Under the pieces are notes generated by a model, which was given only the letters and a program-made list of their open reading frames with translations, did not search any database and was not told where the DNA came from. DNA of 40,772 nt from Planctomycetaceae bacterium (lineage in GTDB: Bacteria; Planctomycetota; Planctomycetia; Pirellulales; Pirellulaceae): contig PBNZ01000014.1 of assembly GCA_002723275.1 (NCBI GenBank), positions 70,667-111,438 on the forward strand. The letters run 5' to 3'. Every line of letters begins with the position of its first letter. Position 1 is the first letter of the stretch. Position numbers and translations under genes: made by a program. Positions 7,103 to 16,294 of the stretch are shown in pieces.

Positions 7103-10100
7103 ATGGTGAGGTTTATGTTATACCGCAGTTGCCTTCCATCCGCGGCGGCCCAATGGTTGATTAGCCTGCCTCTTCTGCTTGGAATGGTGCTGCCCATCTC
7201 CGCAGCGGACTGGACTCCCGTCGAGATCCCCCAGCACTGGAAGGCGAACTCCGAAGACGGCACATCCTGGTATCGTTGTGGTGCAACGATACCATCGGAA
7301 TGGCAGGAATCACCCATCCAAATCTTTGTCGAGTCCGTCGATGATGCAAGAGAGCTCTATTTCAATGGGCGACGCATTGGAGGCCTGGGAACATTTCCAC
7401 CGGAATATCGAAGCGGCCTCGGACGCTCAACTCGCTTTGAGATTCCGGAAGAGATCATCGACTATGGCAACGTCAACGTGATTGCGATACGAGTTCATCG
7501 CAATCAATCGCGTTCGGGATTTAACGTGGCTGTCCCGGTTATTTTTGGCACGCAACAAGCGATTCGTCTTCGTGGTCCATGGGAGGTCGCTCAAGAAGAG
7601 GTTGAAGATGAAGTATCCGTTTCGGCACGGCAGCAGATTCCTGCGACGTCCATTTTCAACAAACTTGAATCGGCTGAGATCGTTGAGGAACAACTAAAAC
7701 GGTTGGATAACGACCCGGGACCTCAATTGAGTCAAACAACGGTTGACACCATGCGTCATCCGGAACAATTCAGTATCCAGGTGGCGCTCGCAGAGCCGCA
7801 TATCGGGCAACCGCTGTCGTTCAAATGGGATGAACGCGGACGGCTTTGGGTTTGCGAATACCGTCAGTATCCCGATCCAGCTGGCTTGCGAATGATCAGC
7901 CGTGACAAGTTCCTACGAACGGTTTACGACAAGATTCCGCTACCACCGCCCCATCACGCTCGTGGACTTGATCGAATTTCAATTCATGAAGACAAGGACG
8001 GCAACGGCATTTATGAGTCCCATCAAGTATTCGTTGACGGACTCAATCTCGCAACGTCTTTTGCTTTTGGACGGGACGGACTGTGGGTTTTAAATCCTCC
8101 TTACCTGCTCTTCTATCCGGATGCTGATCGAGACGACATTCCGGATGGTGATCCAGAGGTCCATCTGGAGGGATTTGGGCTGGAAGACACTCATTCGCTC
8201 GCAAACAGCCTTCGCTGGGGGCCAGACGGTTGGCTCTACGGCGCCCAAGGCAGCACTGTTTCAGGCCGCGTCAAGGGATACCGCAGCGACGACGAACCCG
8301 TGACATCGATGGGTCAGCTGATCTGGCGATACCATCCCGAACGGCGACAGTATGAGATCTTCGCGGAAGGCGGCGGAAACGCGTTCGGCTTAGAGATCGA
8401 CGACAAGGGGCGAATTTATTCAGGACATAATGGAGGCAATACACGTGCTTTCCATTACCCGCAGGGCGGGTATCTTCGTAAGGGATTCGGCAAGCACGGT
8501 CAGCTATCCAACCCCTATGCCTTTGGCTATCTCCCCGCCATGGCGCACCATAACTCGCCCCGTTTTACTCATGCCTTCGTCATCTATGATGCCGACCTAT
8601 TTCCCAGCAGCTTTCATGGCAAGCTATTTTCGGTGGCACCCTTACAGGGAGAAGTGGTACAGAGTCGCATGGAACCCTTGGGCTCAACATTCCGCTCGGA
8701 AGACGAAGGGTATTTATTCCAGAGCGAGGATCGCTGGTGTCGACCCGTTGATATTCAAGTCGGTCCCGATGGTGCGATTTATGTAGCAGATTTTTACGAG
8801 CAACGCATTGACCATGCAAGCCACTACCAGGGCCGAGTGCATCGCGACAGCGGGCGTATCTATCGAATTTATCCTACAGCAAAAACGGACAATGTCAGCC
8901 TGCCCGTCGACCTTGACGATGCAACTCTCGTTCGTTGGCTCAACCATCCCAACAAATGGTATCGCCAGACAGCGGTTCGACTATTGAAAGATCGACAGCC
9001 GTCGAAACTGATTCCAACGCTGCTGGCGATGTTACAAGAAAAAACCAATTCGGCAGCTCTGGAAGCACTTTGGGCTTTAAATCAGATCGAACCGTTGAGC
9101 GATGAATCAGGAATCTCCTTGCTCGACCATCAGGATCCCCATGTACGTCGTTGGACCATTCGGCTGCTCTGCGATCGCAAGCAACTGACTCCGAGACTAG
9201 CTCAGGCGTTGGCCCAATTGGCGCGGGATGAGTCAGACATCGAGGTCCGAGCACAACTCGCCTGCTCAGCAAAACGACTGAATCCAGGGGAATGCCTCGC
9301 CATCGTCAAGGGGCTCGTCCATCACTCGGACGATGTGAAAGACTCAAGAATGCCATTGTTGATATGGTGGGCTATCGAATCCAAGGCCGACGACCCTCAT
9401 ACCTTAGCAACTTTTTGCGATTCCAAATTCGCACAACAACCCCTTGTCGAAGAGCACCTATTGAATCGAATCATGAGGCGATACGCTCAATCAGGTAGCC
9501 GAAAAGACTTATTGAGCTGTGCCAGACTTCTTCAATCTGCGACCCAGGATTCACAAACGAAACAATATCTGGTGGGATTCGAAGCCGCCTATCAGGGTCG
9601 TAGCCTGCAAGGGCTTCCATTAGAACTCTCGACGGCGATCATTGATTCCGGGGGTGGTTCCTTCGAACTAAGGTTACGACAGGAAGATTCCTCATCGTTG
9701 AAAACAGCCATGCAGGGAATCATCGATAATCAAGTCGATGCAACAAAACGAGCCGACTGGATCAACATTCTGTCCGAGCTAAAGCATCCTCCGGCGGTCG
9801 CTCCCCTGCTGGCTCTTGCAATATCAGATCAGACACCGATTCGAGTCCGCTTGGCTGCGTGCGGCGGCTTACAGGCATTCGAATCGGACGCGATCGGTGA
9901 CGAACTTGTCGCTTCTCTGTCCAAGTTGCCAACGGACGTTCGCGAGGCAGCATGTGCGACGTTGGTGAGTCGTCCGAAATGGTCTGCAACCTTGTTAGAC
10001 GCCATCGAGCAGGAGGAACTACCTGACACCATCGTCTCCCCGACCCATGTCGCCCATCTGTTTCTTCACCGGAACTCAGAACTACAGACACGTCTGCAAG

Positions 10101-10600
10101 CAATCTGGCAGGATATTCCCGGCGCCACCACCGATTTCATGCGAGCGGAAATCGACCGATTGAATCGCATCGTTAAAACAGGATCCGGCGTACCTCGGAA
10201 CGGGAAATCGTTGTTCATGGAACGCTGTGGAAAGTGCCACCAATTATTTGAAGATGGCGGATCGATTGGTCCTAATCTGACGGAACATGATCGCCGCGAT
10301 CTGCAACAAATGCTGGTAAATGTCGTGAATCCGAGCCTAACCCTTCGCGAAGGCTATGAAAGTCATGTCGTGATGACAGACGATGGACGCACAATGAGCG
10401 GACTCATGATAGATCAGGATAACCAAGTCGTGATCATCAAGGATCATCAGGGAAATACTCAACTAATTCCACGTGAGGGTATCGAAGAGATCGCCAAGAT
10501 TCCTCGTTCCCTGATGCCAGAAGATACCTTGCAAGATCTTGACGATCAGCAGATACGAGACCTATTTGCTTACCTTCGTTCAGCACAGCCACTTCCTTAG
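7103..10600 (+). CDS. PVC-type membrane-bound dehydrogenase with HEAT repeats and cytochrome c domain
   Basis: A 1165-residue exported protein. The N-terminal signal segment ends near ISA, residue 34. Residues about 35-150 form a jelly-roll, galactose-binding-like domain (ELYFNGRRIGGLG). From about 220 to 590 runs the NHL/PQQ-like propeller typical of PVC dehydrogenases (FSIQVALAEPHIGQPLSFKWDERG, RGLDRISIHEDKDGNG, VGPDGAIYVADFYEQR). HEAT-like helical repeats cover about 610-1000, and a C-terminal c-type cytochrome domain has C1042-G-K-C-H1046 and a downstream SLMP methionine that could be the axial ligand. Such proteins are thought to act in periplasmic oxidation of carbohydrates or other substrates; the substrate is unknown. 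ATG 7103 lacks a clear Shine-Dalgarno and ATG 7115 is possible. The ThuA-like gene follows, a frequent pairing in planctomycetes. Confidence 0.9.
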   Translation: MVRFMLYRSCLPSAAAQWLISLPLLLGMVLPISAADWTPVEIPQHWKANSEDGTSWYRCGATIPSEWQESPIQIFVESVDDARELYFNGRRIGGLGTFPPEYRSGLGRSTRFEIPEEIIDYGNVNVIAIRVHRNQSRSGFNVAVPVIFGTQQAIRLRGPWEVAQEEVEDEVSVSARQQIPATSIFNKLESAEIVEEQLKRLDNDPGPQLSQTTVDTMRHPEQFSIQVALAEPHIGQPLSFKWDERGRLWVCEYRQYPDPAGLRMISRDKFLRTVYDKIPLPPPHHARGLDRISIHEDKDGNGIYESHQVFVDGLNLATSFAFGRDGLWVLNPPYLLFYPDADRDDIPDGDPEVHLEGFGLEDTHSLANSLRWGPDGWLYGAQGSTVSGRVKGYRSDDEPVTSMGQLIWRYHPERRQYEIFAEGGGNAFGLEIDDKGRIYSGHNGGNTRAFHYPQGGYLRKGFGKHGQLSNPYAFGYLPAMAHHNSPRFTHAFVIYDADLFPSSFHGKLFSVAPLQGEVVQSRMEPLGSTFRSEDEGYLFQSEDRWCRPVDIQVGPDGAIYVADFYEQRIDHASHYQGRVHRDSGRIYRIYPTAKTDNVSLPVDLDDATLVRWLNHPNKWYRQTAVRLLKDRQPSKLIPTLLAMLQEKTNSAALEALWALNQIEPLSDESGISLLDHQDPHVRRWTIRLLCDRKQLTPRLAQALAQLARDESDIEVRAQLACSAKRLNPGECLAIVKGLVHHSDDVKDSRMPLLIWWAIESKADDPHTLATFCDSKFAQQPLVEEHLLNRIMRRYAQSGSRKDLLSCARLLQSATQDSQTKQYLVGFEAAYQGRSLQGLPLELSTAIIDSGGGSFELRLRQEDSSSLKTAMQGIIDNQVDATKRADWINILSELKHPPAVAPLLALAISDQTPIRVRLAACGGLQAFESDAIGDELVASLSKLPTDVREAACATLVSRPKWSATLLDAIEQEELPDTIVSPTHVAHLFLHRNSELQTRLQAIWQDIPGATTDFMRAEIDRLNRIVKTGSGVPRNGKSLFMERCGKCHQLFEDGGSIGPNLTEHDRRDLQQMLVNVVNPSLTLREGYESHVVMTDDGRTMSGLMIDQDNQVVIIKDHQGNTQLIPREGIEEIAKIPRSLMPEDTLQDLDDQQIRDLFAYLRSAQPLP

Positions 10601-10733
10601 GAGACCTGGGTCGTCAGCGGATCTTTTACCGATCCGACATCACGAAAAATCGCGTTAGCAAGTTGCTCACATTCATTCAACCAAAGATCATTTAGGATGA
10701 AACATACCTTCCCTGGATCACGGACACGCCGCT

Positions 10734-11666
10734 ATGCCTCACTTTCGAAAACATTCCATGACGTCAATCACCTTGATCATTCTATTGCTAACGATTGGCG
10801 AGAGCGTCTTGGCAAAGGACGATGCCATTCAAGTCATCATTTGGGATGAACAACAGCCCTCCCAAAAACAGGCCTATCAGATTTTCTTGGGCGAATATCT
10901 GCGTGACTATTTGACCCGACAACCGGGACTCGATGTCCAGCTTGTCACCATCGACCATCCGGAAAAGGGGCTCAGCAAGCAGGTTCTCGACCGCTGCGAC
11001 GTGTTAGTCTGGTGGGGTCACGTACGAAATGGAGAAGTATCGGTCGAAGAATCAAAAACGGTCGTCGACCGTATCCGACAAGGAAAGATCAATCTACTTG
11101 CATTGCATTCGGCCCACTGGGCGACACCGTTTGTTTGGGCCATGCACGAACGCGCCAAGGACGACGCGATTCAAACTCTCCCTGCCGATGAACGCGACAA
11201 AGTGGATATTGAATTCCTGGGCGAGATTGTTCGCCGACCTCCTGCAAGGAATGCCCCACTCACTCCCCAAGCGGAAATCGTGAAGCGTTCCAATGGGCGT
11301 ACGCTCATTCGCATGACGCGGCCCAATTGTTGTTTTCCGGCGTACGAAAACCACGGACGGAGCAGCACGATCACGACTCGTCTACCAGATCATCCAATTG
11401 CAAAAGGCATTCCGAAAAGCTTCAAGCTCACCCATACCGAAATGTACGACGAGCCGTTTCATGTCCCGAAACCCGATGCCGTCGTCTTTGAAGAACGATG
11501 GGAAGCGGGCCATTTCTTTCGGTCGGGAGCCATTTGGCGACTCGGAGAAGGCAAGATCTTTTATTTTCGTCCCGGCCACGAGACCCACGCGGTCTTTACC
11601 GAACCGATTCCATTACAGATCGTCGAAAATGCGATCCGTTGGTTAGGTACTGAGAATCAGCCGTAG
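10734..11666 (+). CDS. ThuA-like domain protein, exported
   Basis: A 310-residue protein with an N-terminal signal sequence (hydrophobic core about residues 10-22, possible cleavage after VLA) and one ThuA-like, glutamine-amidotransferase-like fold domain. The family strings IQVIIWDE, CDVLVWWGH, LLALHSAH and IFYFRPGHETH are all visible. ThuA was named from trehalose utilisation in rhizobia; planctomycetes carry many exported paralogues beside PVC-type dehydrogenases, as here, so a role in carbohydrate processing outside the cytoplasm is likely but unproven. An internal ATG at 10758 is an alternative start. Its stop (11664-11666) is one base from the stop of the convergent YihY gene. Confidence 0.85.
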   Translation: MPHFRKHSMTSITLIILLLTIGESVLAKDDAIQVIIWDEQQPSQKQAYQIFLGEYLRDYLTRQPGLDVQLVTIDHPEKGLSKQVLDRCDVLVWWGHVRNGEVSVEESKTVVDRIRQGKINLLALHSAHWATPFVWAMHERAKDDAIQTLPADERDKVDIEFLGEIVRRPPARNAPLTPQAEIVKRSNGRTLIRMTRPNCCFPAYENHGRSSTITTRLPDHPIAKGIPKSFKLTHTEMYDEPFHVPKPDAVVFEERWEAGHFFRSGAIWRLGEGKIFYFRPGHETHAVFTEPIPLQIVENAIRWLGTENQP

Positions 11667-11667
11667 G

Positions 11668-13011
11668 CTAGCCTCTCGAAGCATTGACGCCGACGAGGCT
11701 GGCAAGTGTATCTTCGTGAACACTCTGACGTTGAACCTGCCGTAACCGATCAGTCAAAGCAGATCTGCGCAATTGCTGTCGATCGGCCAGATCGAAAGCA
11801 ACCTGAATGATTTGCTGGGCGTCCATGGAATCAGGATCCTTCGCAAGCGTAAACGATCGATGCTCTCCGGCCACTTCATGGATTAATTTCTCGCGTAACA
11901 ATTGCGCCGTGATCTCCTCAACCACTGACTCAGGCAGAGAGGCCTCGTCCATCAGTTCGTCAAAGGTGGAACTTTTCCCTGCATAAAAGTCCTTCGCAAC
12001 GACCTCCATCAACTGAACGACCGTCGTTGGCTCGAGCACAAACGCACCGGCGGATAACGGTCCGTGAACCGCAAAGCGACCTCCATGCACCGTCTGCATA
12101 ATGGCACTGACCTCCAGACCAAAGAGGATCACGAGCCACATCAGGTAGACCCAGAACATAAAGAGCGGGACTAATCCCAAAGATCCATAGAGCTGACTGA
12201 TGGAGAGTGCATTCTGCAAATAGGCTCCTAAGGTCCTTTTTCCAATCTCCAGCAAAATGGCAGCGACCAGAGCACCCGAGATAGCCGAGCGGACGTTGAC
12301 ATGAGAGCTCGGCAAAAAGAGATAGAGCAACGACATGATGATCCACAGGATCAGCAAACTCCAAACGACACTGATGATCCTCGACACCCAGCCCCATACC
12401 TCAAAGGTGGCAAACGAGGTTTCAATCTCACCATTCAGATAGGTTCCAAGCACCAGCACGAGCGGACTGACGGTCAACATAAACCAATACAACGGGACGC
12501 GGCGTGACCAAGGTCTTCCGCGTTGAACTCGATAAATCGTGTTAAAACTATTCTCGACGGTGACCACCAGACTGATCGCCGCGTAAACCGTAACGAGGAC
12601 ACCAACCCAGCCGATGGCAGCGACATTTACCTGCGAGGCCTCCTGAAATCGTTGTTGCAACCAGAGACTCAGTGTTTCCGATTCGATGCCACCATCTCTG
12701 GGAACAACGCGCACATCGCTCAGGCCAATCGCAGCCAACATATGATCGATTGGTTCATCAATCCACGCCTCCATCCCCAAGGCTTTGACCACCAAAGTAC
12801 CAACGACCATTACGGGCAAGAGGCTGAAGAGCGTTCGAAACGCAAGCTCTCCCGCCATTTGAGGTGCACGATCGTAAGTGAGTTGCAATAACCCACAACG
12901 TCCCAGGTCATAGACGTATCGCGCAGCACGCTGCCATCGATCCAACTCGTCTCGCGGCTGGGTAATAGCTTGACGAAGACGTTCAATCGTAAAGCTGATG
13001 AACTTTTTCAT
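11668..13011 (-). CDS. YihY/virulence factor BrkB family membrane protein
   Basis: A 447-residue inner-membrane protein of the YihY/BrkB family, long mis-annotated as RNase BN. The N-terminal signature segment reads RAPQMAGELAFRTLFSLLPVMVV, followed by about six hydrophobic helices with the conserved VENSFNTIYRVQRGRPW and the PSSHVNVRSAISGALVAAILLEIGK block. Residues about 340-447 form a soluble tail with winged-helix-like content (LPESVVEEITAQLLREKLI) that may be regulatory. The start has GAGGA 7 bases upstream. Transport or envelope-maintenance roles have been proposed for the family; none is established. It lies downstream of the acyltransferase gene on the same strand. Confidence 0.88.
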   Translation of the reverse strand: MKKFISFTIERLRQAITQPRDELDRWQRAARYVYDLGRCGLLQLTYDRAPQMAGELAFRTLFSLLPVMVVGTLVVKALGMEAWIDEPIDHMLAAIGLSDVRVVPRDGGIESETLSLWLQQRFQEASQVNVAAIGWVGVLVTVYAAISLVVTVENSFNTIYRVQRGRPWSRRVPLYWFMLTVSPLVLVLGTYLNGEIETSFATFEVWGWVSRIISVVWSLLILWIIMSLLYLFLPSSHVNVRSAISGALVAAILLEIGKRTLGAYLQNALSISQLYGSLGLVPLFMFWVYLMWLVILFGLEVSAIMQTVHGGRFAVHGPLSAGAFVLEPTTVVQLMEVVAKDFYAGKSSTFDELMDEASLPESVVEEITAQLLREKLIHEVAGEHRSFTLAKDPDSMDAQQIIQVAFDLADRQQLRRSALTDRLRQVQRQSVHEDTLASLVGVNASRG

Positions 13012-13346
13012 CCCGGATTCCTCAGTCGTGGGTGAGGCTAGAAAAGGAGTTCGCCTACTCTCTGATTATCACCACACCCGGAGCGTCTGCGAATACGAAC
13101 TTTCTTAAAAATGGCCCCCGGGGGCAGAAAGTCTACAAACCGCTGGAGAAAAGGCTGAGGTTTCCGGAGCTCTGTAGATTTCGCGCCATTACGATCGCCC
13201 AATTAGGCAAAGCCGAAAACTCAATCGACAGGGAAACTCCCTCAGATCCCAAACCGTTTCGCAACCGGAAAAGTCAACTTCCCCGGCTAAGTCAAAGGAG
13301 GAACCGCAAATTGCAGAGCCGTTCGACCGAGCTTCTCTTCGACAAC
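13012..13346. other. Gap between the YihY and acyltransferase genes
   Basis: 335 bases with no supported gene. A plus-strand open frame crosses it but has no recognisable protein, no good ribosome binding site, and runs into the acyltransferase 3' end. A perfect 12-base palindrome (GCCCCCGGGGGC) occurs at 13114-13125; it is not followed by a U-tract on either strand. Confidence 0.5.
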
Positions 13347-14534
13347 TCAGCAGGAATCAAGCAAGCCCTGGACGCGTGACTCGAGCAACTGAGTGAGATT
13401 AGCAACGGCGGTTTTGGAACGCTTTGATGACTCTACTTCAACCGGTTCACCAAAGGAAACGCTGGCTGTTCGAACGCCGCGAATCTGGGCCGTCGGAAGT
13501 TGCAGAACGTCTTCTTCGAATTTGTCGATCGTTTCCGCCATTCGTTCAACACTTGGATCCTGGGATACATAATCACCTGGATAACTGAAGAGTTGACTCA
13601 CAAAAAAGATATCGTCTAGATCTTCATTCAATTGTTTTGCGGGTCCGGTCTCCGCATAGATTTCTGGATGATCGGACAGTTTTTCGAGGATACGGCTTCT
13701 CACTTCCTTGATGCGTTCAGGAACCGTCGCGGTTGGCTTGGAATAATCGTGACGTTGTTCAATCGTCGTCAAGATCTCATCCGCTAGTTGTTTTACTCGT
13801 TGCGGTAGATCCCCATGCCCTATCGTTCCCAGGTATTCAATTTCCTTCAAGGTGAGGACGGCCTCCGCGAAGGCGTAAATCCGTTTGGGAAGCGGTGTCG
13901 AGGCCTTGGGACGCCAGTGAATATGGGCCTCCAGCTTTGACATGACCGTCAACAGATCGTCGGTCGGATCATCCAGATAACGATACTTGATCGCCGTGGG
14001 AATGCAGACAATTCGTCGCTTTGCCCGACGAGCGGCCGTCAGAGCGATGGTTGCCGTCCCCTCTCGAAAAGGTGTGAGACGAGCGTTGCAGTGGTAGATT
14101 TCACCTTCCGGAAAGATCACCAACGGATAGCGACTCTCCTGCATAATCTTGACAGCTGCCTTAAACGCCTGGAGATCGGCACCCTCACGATCGACACTAA
14201 ACACACCGATCCGCTGCAGTGCCCATTGCCCTAACCGCCCCTGTGCCGTGAACACGTGCCACGTCGCCATGAAATGAAGTGGACACGGCACTGCGTCACC
14301 CGCGGCATACATTGCAAAAGGATCGGCATGACTGGCATGGTTCGGCGTGATCATGATGCCACACCCATCACGATACGCATCTCGTAGATGCTCAACACCC
14401 TCAACTTTCACATCCTTCAGGCGTTGTCTTTTCCATTGCATACGATCCCGAAAAGGCCGAGACCATTTGACGACGGAAGGGTTTAACTTGGGTGCCCACC
14501 ACTTCGGAGGTGGTCCATTTCGATAAGGATTCAT
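13347..14534 (-). CDS. PlsC-like 1-acyl-glycerol-3-phosphate acyltransferase family protein
   Basis: A glycerolipid acyltransferase-fold protein of 395 residues, predicted to move an acyl group from acyl-CoA or acyl-ACP to a lipid or lipid-like acceptor at the membrane. The catalytic NHxxxxD motif is N65-H-ASHA-D71, and the acceptor-site motif is FPEGEIYHCN. A following segment GTATIALTAARRAKRRIVCIPTAIKY is typical of the family. The C-terminal half (about 230-395) is extra compared with the roughly 240-aa PlsC enzymes and has no motif I recognise. ATG 14534 (MNPYRNGPP) is preferred because GAGGG stands about 6 bases upstream; an in-frame ATG at 14594 is the alternative. Confidence 0.82.
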   Translation of the reverse strand: MNPYRNGPPPKWWAPKLNPSVVKWSRPFRDRMQWKRQRLKDVKVEGVEHLRDAYRDGCGIMITPNHASHADPFAMYAAGDAVPCPLHFMATWHVFTAQGRLGQWALQRIGVFSVDREGADLQAFKAAVKIMQESRYPLVIFPEGEIYHCNARLTPFREGTATIALTAARRAKRRIVCIPTAIKYRYLDDPTDDLLTVMSKLEAHIHWRPKASTPLPKRIYAFAEAVLTLKEIEYLGTIGHGDLPQRVKQLADEILTTIEQRHDYSKPTATVPERIKEVRSRILEKLSDHPEIYAETGPAKQLNEDLDDIFFVSQLFSYPGDYVSQDPSVERMAETIDKFEEDVLQLPTAQIRGVRTASVSFGEPVEVESSKRSKTAVANLTQLLESRVQGLLDSC

Positions 14535-15043
14535 TCCAACCCTCGTGAAATCCAAGCAACGGTTTTGTCCACCCGAAGAAAACTCCGGGAACAACTTTGA
14601 ACAGGGCTAATCAGAGAACCAATGAATTGAATCGGTTACCTCTTACGCCACTCAGATCGCTCTGATGCTATTTCCTGTTTAACAAGAGCCTCTTTCGGAG
14701 CTCGGCATTCGGCCAAAAACGTCAAATAAAGTGTTTGACACGTTTTAAGTCAAGAGAAGTCACCGCTCAATTGTATTTCTGCGATCCCAAGCCAAACTTT
14801 CGTGATCCTCTTTTCGGTCTCACAGCTTGATCGACGAGGTTTTCAACGTTACGAGATGCCGTCCCATCGAATGAAATGGTATCGTGATCCTCCAGGAGAA
14901 AGACCTGGCGAGTCCGAGAACGCTACCATCAAGATGATCGACGGTGCTATCAGGACCTTCGCTGGCTGATTAAACCTGAATACCTTTGGCGAGGTCCCTG
15001 TAAACATCAGGCCTAACCAACATCAGACGGTGGAGCCGCTGCA
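14535..15043. other. Divergent intergenic region between the acyltransferase and PQQ-propeller genes
   Basis: About 500 bases without a supported gene. It must contain the promoters for both divergent genes. A TTGACA at 14734-14739 is present, but I see no convincing -10 partner. Nothing else stands out. Confidence 0.5.
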
Positions 15044-16294
15044 ATGAGAAGTCCATGCTCGATTCTAATTTATCCGCGAGGGTTGATCGTGAGTTTGTTT
15101 CTCACAGCCTGCTGTCTCGGAAATGAACACGAGGCGTCTCACCAATGGCCTCATTGGCGCGGCCCCGGGGATGACAGTCGCATGACGGATCCCCGCCTTC
15201 CGCTGAAATGGAACGACCAATCAATCGCATGGCGAACAACCATCCCGGGTGTTGGCCAGTCGACTCCGATCGTGTGGGCGAATCGAATCTTTCTCACCTC
15301 CGCCGACGAAGATGGTCAGAATCGTTATGTGCATGGCATCGATCGAAAGACGGGAAAAATCGCCTGGTCACGCACCATTCCATCGCCGCCACCCGCGGTC
15401 AAGCACAACATGAACTCGTACGCAGCAGCGAGTTGCGCAACGGATGGGAAACACGTTGTTTCTTTTTTTGGTCGGGCTGGAGTGCACTGTTTTGACGTCG
15501 AAGGGACCCCCTTGTGGTCACGTAACGACCTTGGGGCATTCGCGGGTCCATGGGGAACGGCAGCTTCCCCTCTGCTGGTGGGCAACTTGGTTATCCAAAA
15601 CTGTGACGCAGACGAGAATGCGTATTTGATCGCTTTCGATAAGAAGACAGGGAAAACGATTTGGAAAGTCGCCCGAGACGATTACCGAGGCTGGAGTACA
15701 CCGTTCCTCATCAAAACCAAAGACCGGTCGGAGCTGATCCTGAATGGTCACCGGGGTCTGCGAGCTTACGATCCTCTCACCGGTCAAGAATTATGGTTTT
15801 GCCAAAGCTTCAATGGTCGCGGCGCACCGACGCCAATTTACAACGACGACAAAATAATCGTGCTCAATGGAAAACCAGGCGACATTTATGCCGTTCGACC
15901 TGGTGGCCAAGGTGATGTCACGGACACGCACATGGCTTGGCACACGCCTCGCGGTGGGCGGGACATTCCCTCTCCCGCCATCTCAGGAAACTTCATCTTG
16001 GCCGTTGGCCTGCGAGGAGTGGCGAGCTGTTACGACCTAAAGACAGGAAAAGAACTGTGGAAAAAGCGACTCGGTGGCATCTTTACGGCATCCCCACTTG
16101 TCATCAATGAGAAATTCATGGTCCACAACGAAGTGGGTGAGGTATTTGTGATTGAGCCCAACCAGGATTTTGTGATTCATGCTCAAAATCAACTAAGCCG
16201 AGAAGACGATGAGTTGTTTCACGCATCCACAACTCCGCACGCGGGTCAATTGCTGTTCCGCTCGAACCGTGCGTTGTACTGCATTGGTCACTAA
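15044..16294 (+). CDS. Exported PQQ-binding-like beta-propeller repeat protein
   Basis: A 416-residue protein with a hydrophobic N-terminus (residues about 10-27, ending in ACCLGN) and a quinoprotein-type propeller. WPHWRGPGDDSR opens the mature part, as in many planctomycete members. Repeats with the W-docking pattern follow: DRKTGKIAWSRTI, DVEGTPLWSRND, DKKTGKTIWKVARDD, DPLTGQELWFCQS and DLKTGKELWKKRL. Relatives include BamB and PQQ dehydrogenases, but no catalytic residues of the dehydrogenases are evident, so binding or scaffold roles are equally possible. The start has GGTGGAG 9 bases upstream. The stop TAA shares bases with the stop of the convergent hydrolase gene. Confidence 0.87.
   Translation: MRSPCSILIYPRGLIVSLFLTACCLGNEHEASHQWPHWRGPGDDSRMTDPRLPLKWNDQSIAWRTTIPGVGQSTPIVWANRIFLTSADEDGQNRYVHGIDRKTGKIAWSRTIPSPPPAVKHNMNSYAAASCATDGKHVVSFFGRAGVHCFDVEGTPLWSRNDLGAFAGPWGTAASPLLVGNLVIQNCDADENAYLIAFDKKTGKTIWKVARDDYRGWSTPFLIKTKDRSELILNGHRGLRAYDPLTGQELWFCQSFNGRGAPTPIYNDDKIIVLNGKPGDIYAVRPGGQGDVTDTHMAWHTPRGGRDIPSPAISGNFILAVGLRGVASCYDLKTGKELWKKRLGGIFTASPLVINEKFMVHNEVGEVFVIEPNQDFVIHAQNQLSREDDELFHASTTPHAGQLLFRSNRALYCIGH

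Noticed and set aside
13032-13379. Plus-strand 115-codon frame in the gap before the acyltransferase gene
   Set aside because: Basic, motif-free sequence that runs antisense into the acyltransferase 3' end.
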